Source: Streptomyces longisporoflavus
GTDB lineage: Bacteria > Actinomycetota > Actinomycetes > Streptomycetales > Streptomycetaceae
Assembly: GCF_014649775.1 (NCBI RefSeq)
Contig: NZ_BMTR01000012.1
Span: forward strand, 186,001-250,000
Reading direction: 5' to 3'
DNA: 64,000 bases
Shown: positions 59,471 through 64,000 of the stretch, in pieces
Numbering within the stretch: position 1 is the first letter of the stretch
Layout: each line of letters opens with the position of its first letter
The notes under the pieces: generated by a model
Databases searched by the model: none
What the model was told of the DNA's origin: nothing
What the model saw: the letters and a program-made list of their open reading frames with translations, nothing else
Made by a program: the position numbers and the translations under genes

Positions 59471-62110
59471 ATGTCCAGCTCGCCAGACGCCGCCCACCGG
59501 GAGCCCCATCGGGAGACCTACCGAGAGCCCCACCGAGAGACCCGCCGGGAATCCGGTCCGGACGCCCGCCCGGAGCAGGCGTACGCCGCCGCTGCCCTGC
59601 GCGAGCTGCTCGACCTCCTGGCCGGGGACGCGCCGGCCGAGCAGTTCGCCCGCCCCGCCGCGACGGCCCGCGCGGCCGGGGCGAGCGGCGCCGAACTCAC
59701 CGCGATCGACGAGGCCACGCAGACCGCCCTGCGCGTACGCCGCACCCTCAACCAGCACCAGCGCAGGGAGGCCGAACTCACCGCCCTCTTCGACACCGCG
59801 GGCGACCTCGCGGCGCTGCGCGACCTGGACGCCGTACTCCGCGCCATCGTGCACCGGGCCAAGCTCCTGCTCCGTACGGACGTCGCGTACCTCTCCCTCA
59901 ACGACCCGGCCAGGGGCGACACATACATGCGCGTGACGGACGGCTCGGTCTCCGCGGCGTTCCAGAATCTGCGGCTCGGCATGGGCGAGGGGCTCGGCGG
60001 CCTCGTCGCCCAGACCGCCCGTCCGTACGCCACCGGGGACTACGAGGTCGACCCCCGTTTCCAGCACACCACCACCATCGACAGCGCCGTACTGGAGGAG
60101 GGGCTGCACGCCATCCTCGGCGTACCGCTGCGGCAGGGCACGCACGTCATCGGAGTGCTCTACGCCGCCGACCGCACCGCCCGCACGTTCACGCCCGACG
60201 AGGGCGCGCTGCTGTCGTCCCTCGCCGACCACGCGGCGATCGCCATCGACAGCGCGCGCCGGATGGAGGAGACCAGGGCCGCGCTCGTCGACCTGAACGC
60301 GGCCTCGCAGACCATCCGCGCGCACAGCGAGGCACTGCGCAGGGCGGAGGACGCGCACGACCGCCTGACCGATCTCGTCCTGCGCGGCGGGGACTTCACG
60401 GAGGTCGCCACCGCCATCGGCGCACTCCTGCACGGCGGCACCCTCATCCACGACGCGGACGGCACGGAACTGGCGCGGGTGGACGCGGAGGGGGCGGGGC
60501 GGGGGCCCTTGGGCGCGGACGAGGCGGGGCAGGACCGCGTGGGCGCGGGCGGCGCGGAGGGCGCGGGCGGCGCGGGCAGCGCAGGGCTGGGGCATGTGGG
60601 CGCCGGCGACCTGGGGCTGGGGCACGTGGATACGGACGGCGCAGGGGTGGGGCACGTGGATACGTACGGCACGGGCCTGACCCGCGTCGACGCCGGTGCC
60701 GGTGCCGTTGCGCGCACGTCGGCCGCCGGCCCTGGTACGCACACGTCCCCCGCCGGCTCCGGTACGCACACGTCCGACGCCGACCTCGGTATGCACCCGT
60801 CCGACCCCAGCCTCCGTACGCACACCTCCGACGCCGAACCCGGTACGCACACGTCCGACCCCAGCCTCCGTACGCGCACGTCCCCCGCGGCCCCCCGTAC
60901 GCACTCGGCCGACCCCAGCGCCCATACACGCTCGGCCGACCCCAGCCCCGATACGCACCCGGCCAAACCCAGCCCCGGCACGCCCTCGTCCGAAACCGCC
61001 CCAAGTACGCGCTCGACCGCCCCCAGTCCCCGTACGCACCCCTCCGGGACTGATCCCGGCGCATACCCCTCCGAGACTGACCCCCGTACGCGCCCCTCCA
61101 CGACCACCCCCCACCCGCGCCCCTCCACGCCCACCCCCCACACACCACCCCCGGCCAAGGCCATCGCCGCATCGCGCGCCAGTGGGCGGGCCGTTCCTCT
61201 CGACGGGACCTGGGTGTGTGCGGTGCTCGCGGGCGCGGAGCTCCTCGGCAGCATCGCGCTCACCGGCCGGGCGGACCTGGGTGAGGCCGACCGCCGCCTG
61301 TTCGAGCGTGCCGGGGTCGTCACCGCGCTGCTCCTGCTGCTTCGCCGCTCGGCCGCCGAGGCCGAGGACCGCGTACGCGGCGAGCTCCTGGGCGACCTGC
61401 TCTCCCTCTCCGGTACGCCGGGCCGCCTCACCGCGCGGGCCCGTCGACTGGACGTCGACCTGACGTTCCCGCACTCGGTGTTCGTCGCCCACAGCGAGGC
61501 GGCGTCCCGCCGGCTTCTGCTCTCCTCCGCCGCCCGCGCCGCCCGGTCCCGCCGCGGCCTCTGTGGCCTGCACCACGACCACGTGGTCCTGGTGATGCCG
61601 GCCGACGACACCGGCGCGAGGGCCCGCGCACTCGCCACCGAGCTCACGCAGGCCGCCGCAGCCCCGGTCACGGTGGGCGCCGCGGGCCCCGCCACCGGCC
61701 CCGAAGCCCTCTCGCAGGCCCACGCCGAGGCCCTGCGCTGCCTCTCCGCCCTGCGCGCGCTCGGCCACACCGGCCGGGGCGCGGACCTGCCCGACCTGGG
61801 CTTTCTCGGCGTACTCCTCGGCGAGGACACGAACCTCGACTCGTACGTACGCCGCACGCTCGGCCCCGTCCTCGACTACGACACCAAGCGCGGCACCGAG
61901 CTCATCCACACCCTGCGGGCCTACTTCGCCTGCGGAATGAGCCAGTCCAAGGCGAAGGACTCTCTCCACGTCCATGTGAACACGGTGGTCCAACGCCTGG
62001 ACAGGATCGGCCACTTGCTGGGACCCGACTGGCAGTCCCCGGAACGCTCCCTGGAGATCCAGCTCGCCCTGCGCCTGCACGCCTACACGTGGGCGACGGG
62101 GACGCCGTAG
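59471..62110 (+). CDS. GAF and PucR-type regulator with a long repetitive linker
   Basis: This 879-residue protein has a helical N-terminus, a GAF domain (about 105-265, AELTALFDTAGDLAALRDLDAVLRAIVHRAKLLL to AIAIDSARRMEE), a coiled segment, a low-complexity linker (about 335-565) and the C-terminal PucR/CdaR helix-turn-helix ELIHTLRAYFACGMSQSKAKDSLHVHVNTVVQRLDRIGHLLG (key part HVHVNTVVQRLDRIGHLLG). The linker consists of 10-residue then 9-residue repeats. It follows the dehydrogenase and symporter in the same direction and probably controls them in response to a small ligand. Confidence 0.87.
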   Translation: MSSSPDAAHREPHRETYREPHRETRRESGPDARPEQAYAAAALRELLDLLAGDAPAEQFARPAATARAAGASGAELTAIDEATQTALRVRRTLNQHQRREAELTALFDTAGDLAALRDLDAVLRAIVHRAKLLLRTDVAYLSLNDPARGDTYMRVTDGSVSAAFQNLRLGMGEGLGGLVAQTARPYATGDYEVDPRFQHTTTIDSAVLEEGLHAILGVPLRQGTHVIGVLYAADRTARTFTPDEGALLSSLADHAAIAIDSARRMEETRAALVDLNAASQTIRAHSEALRRAEDAHDRLTDLVLRGGDFTEVATAIGALLHGGTLIHDADGTELARVDAEGAGRGPLGADEAGQDRVGAGGAEGAGGAGSAGLGHVGAGDLGLGHVDTDGAGVGHVDTYGTGLTRVDAGAGAVARTSAAGPGTHTSPAGSGTHTSDADLGMHPSDPSLRTHTSDAEPGTHTSDPSLRTRTSPAAPRTHSADPSAHTRSADPSPDTHPAKPSPGTPSSETAPSTRSTAPSPRTHPSGTDPGAYPSETDPRTRPSTTTPHPRPSTPTPHTPPPAKAIAASRASGRAVPLDGTWVCAVLAGAELLGSIALTGRADLGEADRRLFERAGVVTALLLLLRRSAAEAEDRVRGELLGDLLSLSGTPGRLTARARRLDVDLTFPHSVFVAHSEAASRRLLLSSAARAARSRRGLCGLHHDHVVLVMPADDTGARARALATELTQAAAAPVTVGAAGPATGPEALSQAHAEALRCLSALRALGHTGRGADLPDLGFLGVLLGEDTNLDSYVRRTLGPVLDYDTKRGTELIHTLRAYFACGMSQSKAKDSLHVHVNTVVQRLDRIGHLLGPDWQSPERSLEIQLALRLHAYTWATGTP
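60581..61138 (+). repeat. Adjacent in-frame arrays of 30-bp and 27-bp repeats
   Basis: Four 30-bp units (60581-60700) encode (A/L)GLGHVDTDG-like decapeptides. About fifteen 27-bp units (60734-61138) encode degenerate nonapeptides such as GTHTSDPSL and RTHSADPSA. Both keep the frame and lie in the linker of the GAF/PucR regulator. Confidence 0.9.
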
Positions 62111-62225
62111 CCGCAGTGACCGCGGTATCCGTGACCGCCGTAACCGCCGGGGGCAACCATTCCGCCCCGTGGTGGCGACTGCCCTGCGCAACGCACACCG
62201 ACTACCGCCAGGGCGGATGAGGCAC

Positions 62226-64000
62226 ATGTCAGAGAGCAAGCGCAAGCAGCACGAGCGCAGGGCGAGGCACCGCAGGCGCCACCCGGGCCTGACGGTCGGG
62301 ATCGCGGTCGCCATGGCGGCAGCGGCGGGTCTGACGTACGGCACGGCTTTCGGGATCTTCGGCGAGGACGCGCAGCCGAAGGCCGCGGCGACCACATTGG
62401 CCGGCACCGGCGATGCCGCCGACGGCTTCGCCTCGGTCAACGCGCTGGGCCAGAACGGCACCTACGGCGGCCGCGACGGCAAGACGGTCACCGTGAAAAC
62501 CCTCGCGGACCTGGAGAAATACGCGACGGCCGCCGACCCCTACGTCATCGTCGTGGCCGCGACGATCAAGGTGGACCCCAAGGGCAAGGAGATCAAGGTC
62601 GCGTCGGACAAGACGATCGTCGGCTCCGGCACGTCGGGCCAGATCGTCGGCGGCGGCTTCTTCCTGGGCCAGGGCGTGCACAACGTGATCATCCGGAACC
62701 TCACCATCCGGGACTCGTACGCGGGCACGTGGAACGACAAGGAGCACGACTTCGACGCCGTACAGATGGACGGCGCACACCACGTGTGGATCGATCACAA
62801 CGACCTGCGGCACATGGCGGACGGCCTGATAGACAGCCGCAAGGACACGACCTACCTGACGGTGTCCTGGAACAAACTGAGCGACAACAACAAGACCTTC
62901 GGCATCGGCTGGACCGAGAACACGACGGCCGACATCACGGTCCACCACAACTGGTTCCGCGAGACGGAGCAGCGCAACCCGTCCACGGACAACGTCGCCC
63001 ACGCGCACCTCTACAACAACTACTTGCAGGATGTCGCGGGCACGGACATCACGTCCTCGTACGGGAACTACTCGCGGGGGAACACGCGGATGGTCCTGGA
63101 GAACAGCTACTTCGAGGGCATCGACAACCCGGTCACCAAGGACAGCACGGCCTCGATCGTGCAGCGCGGAAATGTCTTCGCGGGAACGAGCGGCCGCAAC
63201 GAGAGCGGCGGCACGGCGTTCGACCCGAAGAGCTTCTACGACTACACGCCGGACAAGGGTGCGGACGTCCCGTCGAAGGTGAAGACGGGCGCGGGCCCGC
63301 GCAAGACGATCGGCGGCGCCACGCCGGCCAAGAACGCCACGCCGGCCAAGAACGCCGCCGAGACCACCCTCACCGTGGGAAAGGACGGCAACGCGCAGTA
63401 CAAGACGGTCCAGTCGGCGGTAAACGCGATCCCCGCGAACAACGCCTCCCGGGTCACCGTCGCCATCGCACCGGGCACGTACCGCGAAACGGTCAAGATC
63501 CCCTCCGACAAGCCGCACGTCACGCTCCGGGGCACGGGCGGCAGCCGCAAGGACACGGTCATCGTGTACGACAACGCGGCGGGCACCCCGAAGCCGGACG
63601 GCTCGGGCACGTACGGCACGTCGGGCAGCGCGACGGTAGCCGTGGAGGCGGACGACTTCCAGGCGCGCAACCTCACCATCTCGAACGACTTCGACGAGAA
63701 GGCGAACCAGAACCTGTCCGGCCACCAGGCGGTGGCCCTGCGTACGGCGGCCGACAAGGCGTTCCTGGACAGCGTGATCGTGGAGGGCGACCAGGACACG
63801 CTGCTCCTGGACACGGCATCGAAGGCGAAGCTGGGCAGGGCCTACATCCGCAATTCGTACATTGTGGGCAACACGGACTTCATCTTCGGCCGGGCGACGG
63901 CGGTGGTGGACCGCTCGGTGATCACCCTCAAGAAGCGCTGGGACGGCACCTCACAGGGTTACGTCACCGCGCCGAGCACGGCGCCGGACCGCAAGGGCTT
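62226..64000 (+). CDS. Secreted pectate lyase-pectinesterase fusion (PL1 plus CE8), C-terminus outside the window
   Basis: The gene is open to the right edge, giving 591 residues. A basic N-terminus and hydrophobic signal (LTVGIAVAMAAAAGLTYGTAF) are followed by a PL1 beta-helix (about 60-350: FFLGQGVHNVIIRNL, VWIDHNDLRHMADGL, WTENTTADITVHHNWFRETEQRNPS; key part VHHNWFRETEQRNPS). A linker with TPAKNA twice follows. The CE8 domain starts at TLTVGKDGNAQYKTVQSAV and has GDQDT (D524) and GNTDFIFG with nucleophile D551. It would demethylate and cleave plant pectin outside the cell. ATG 62226 has GAGG upstream; 62217 is possible. Confidence 0.88.
   Translation, partial: MSESKRKQHERRARHRRRHPGLTVGIAVAMAAAAGLTYGTAFGIFGEDAQPKAAATTLAGTGDAADGFASVNALGQNGTYGGRDGKTVTVKTLADLEKYATAADPYVIVVAATIKVDPKGKEIKVASDKTIVGSGTSGQIVGGGFFLGQGVHNVIIRNLTIRDSYAGTWNDKEHDFDAVQMDGAHHVWIDHNDLRHMADGLIDSRKDTTYLTVSWNKLSDNNKTFGIGWTENTTADITVHHNWFRETEQRNPSTDNVAHAHLYNNYLQDVAGTDITSSYGNYSRGNTRMVLENSYFEGIDNPVTKDSTASIVQRGNVFAGTSGRNESGGTAFDPKSFYDYTPDKGADVPSKVKTGAGPRKTIGGATPAKNATPAKNAAETTLTVGKDGNAQYKTVQSAVNAIPANNASRVTVAIAPGTYRETVKIPSDKPHVTLRGTGGSRKDTVIVYDNAAGTPKPDGSGTYGTSGSATVAVEADDFQARNLTISNDFDEKANQNLSGHQAVALRTAADKAFLDSVIVEGDQDTLLLDTASKAKLGRAYIRNSYIVGNTDFIFGRATAVVDRSVITLKKRWDGTSQGYVTAPSTAPDRKG

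Noticed and set aside
59417..62461. A minus-strand open frame of 1,014 codons under the GAF/PucR regulator
   Set aside because: It mirrors the repeats on the other strand and shows no family motif, while the plus-strand frame has clear GAF and PucR domains.
1..64000. Mobile elements, prophage or CRISPR arrays
   Set aside because: No transposase, integrase, phage structural gene, attachment repeat at the tRNA-Ala gene, or spaced direct repeat array was seen. The tandem repeats found are short-period and lack unique spacers.

Overview
The window is a piece of a Streptomyces chromosome. The evidence is the very high G+C content with matching third-position bias, GTG and TTG starts with GGAGG-type ribosome sites, an SsgA-like sporulation protein, the divisome protein SepX, the sigma factor HrdD, a tricorn protease and a TTA-containing (bldA-type) gene. 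It looks like stable core chromosome: no insertion sequence, prophage, integrase or CRISPR array was seen.

Layout. 1-4.2 kb: the start of a nickel/cobalt ECF transporter gene (nikM/cbiM type) with a Nur-like box, an ssgA-like gene, and an MMPL exporter under a TetR regulator. 4.3-7.9 kb: tricorn protease and a CsbD-like stress protein. 8-12.2 kb: a translationally coupled Baeyer-Villiger monooxygenase, alpha/beta hydrolase and short-chain dehydrogenase operon with a divergent MerR regulator. 12.3-15 kb: a Tat-exported propeller-like protein, exonuclease III, an acetyltransferase and tRNA-Ala(CGC). 15-21.2 kb: sepX, a rimJ-like acetyltransferase, mogA, moaC, moeA (gephyrin-like, glp), galU and the divergent 5-formyltetrahydrofolate cyclo-ligase; this joins molybdenum-cofactor genes with a cell-division membrane protein. 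21-30 kb: penicillin acylase family enzyme, a CPA1 antiporter that seems to start at CTG, an MFS transporter, an FmdB-type zinc-ribbon protein behind a CIRCE element, MTA phosphorylase, a CpaB/SAF-like protein and MscL.

30-35.3 kb is a low-oxygen module: pyruvate formate-lyase with its activase and a NarK nitrate/nitrite transporter. The pflB leader carries a perfect 20-bp Rex-type palindrome and two DosR/DevR-like boxes. 35.4-39.7 kb: a small membrane protein with an 18-bp tandem repeat, a P1 family peptidase, an L,D-transpeptidase lipoprotein and a TTA-containing gene. 39.8-43.8 kb: the fructose operon fruR-fruK-fruA. 44-48 kb: an EmrB-type exporter with a divergent WYL regulator, then hrdD behind a sigma-R type promoter. 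48.2-54 kb: an acetyltransferase, a questin oxidase-like protein, a DODA-type dioxygenase with a divergent MarR regulator, and an exporter with its TetR regulator and two operator copies. 54-62 kb: a secreted M6-type metalloprotease, a short second Rho factor, and a 3-hydroxybutyrate dehydrogenase, MHS symporter and GAF/PucR regulator set. The window ends inside a secreted pectate lyase-pectin esterase fusion.

Recurring themes are many locally encoded regulators next to their targets with visible palindromic operators, and several in-frame tandem repeats of 21, 27 and 30 bp that lengthen interdomain linkers or tails.
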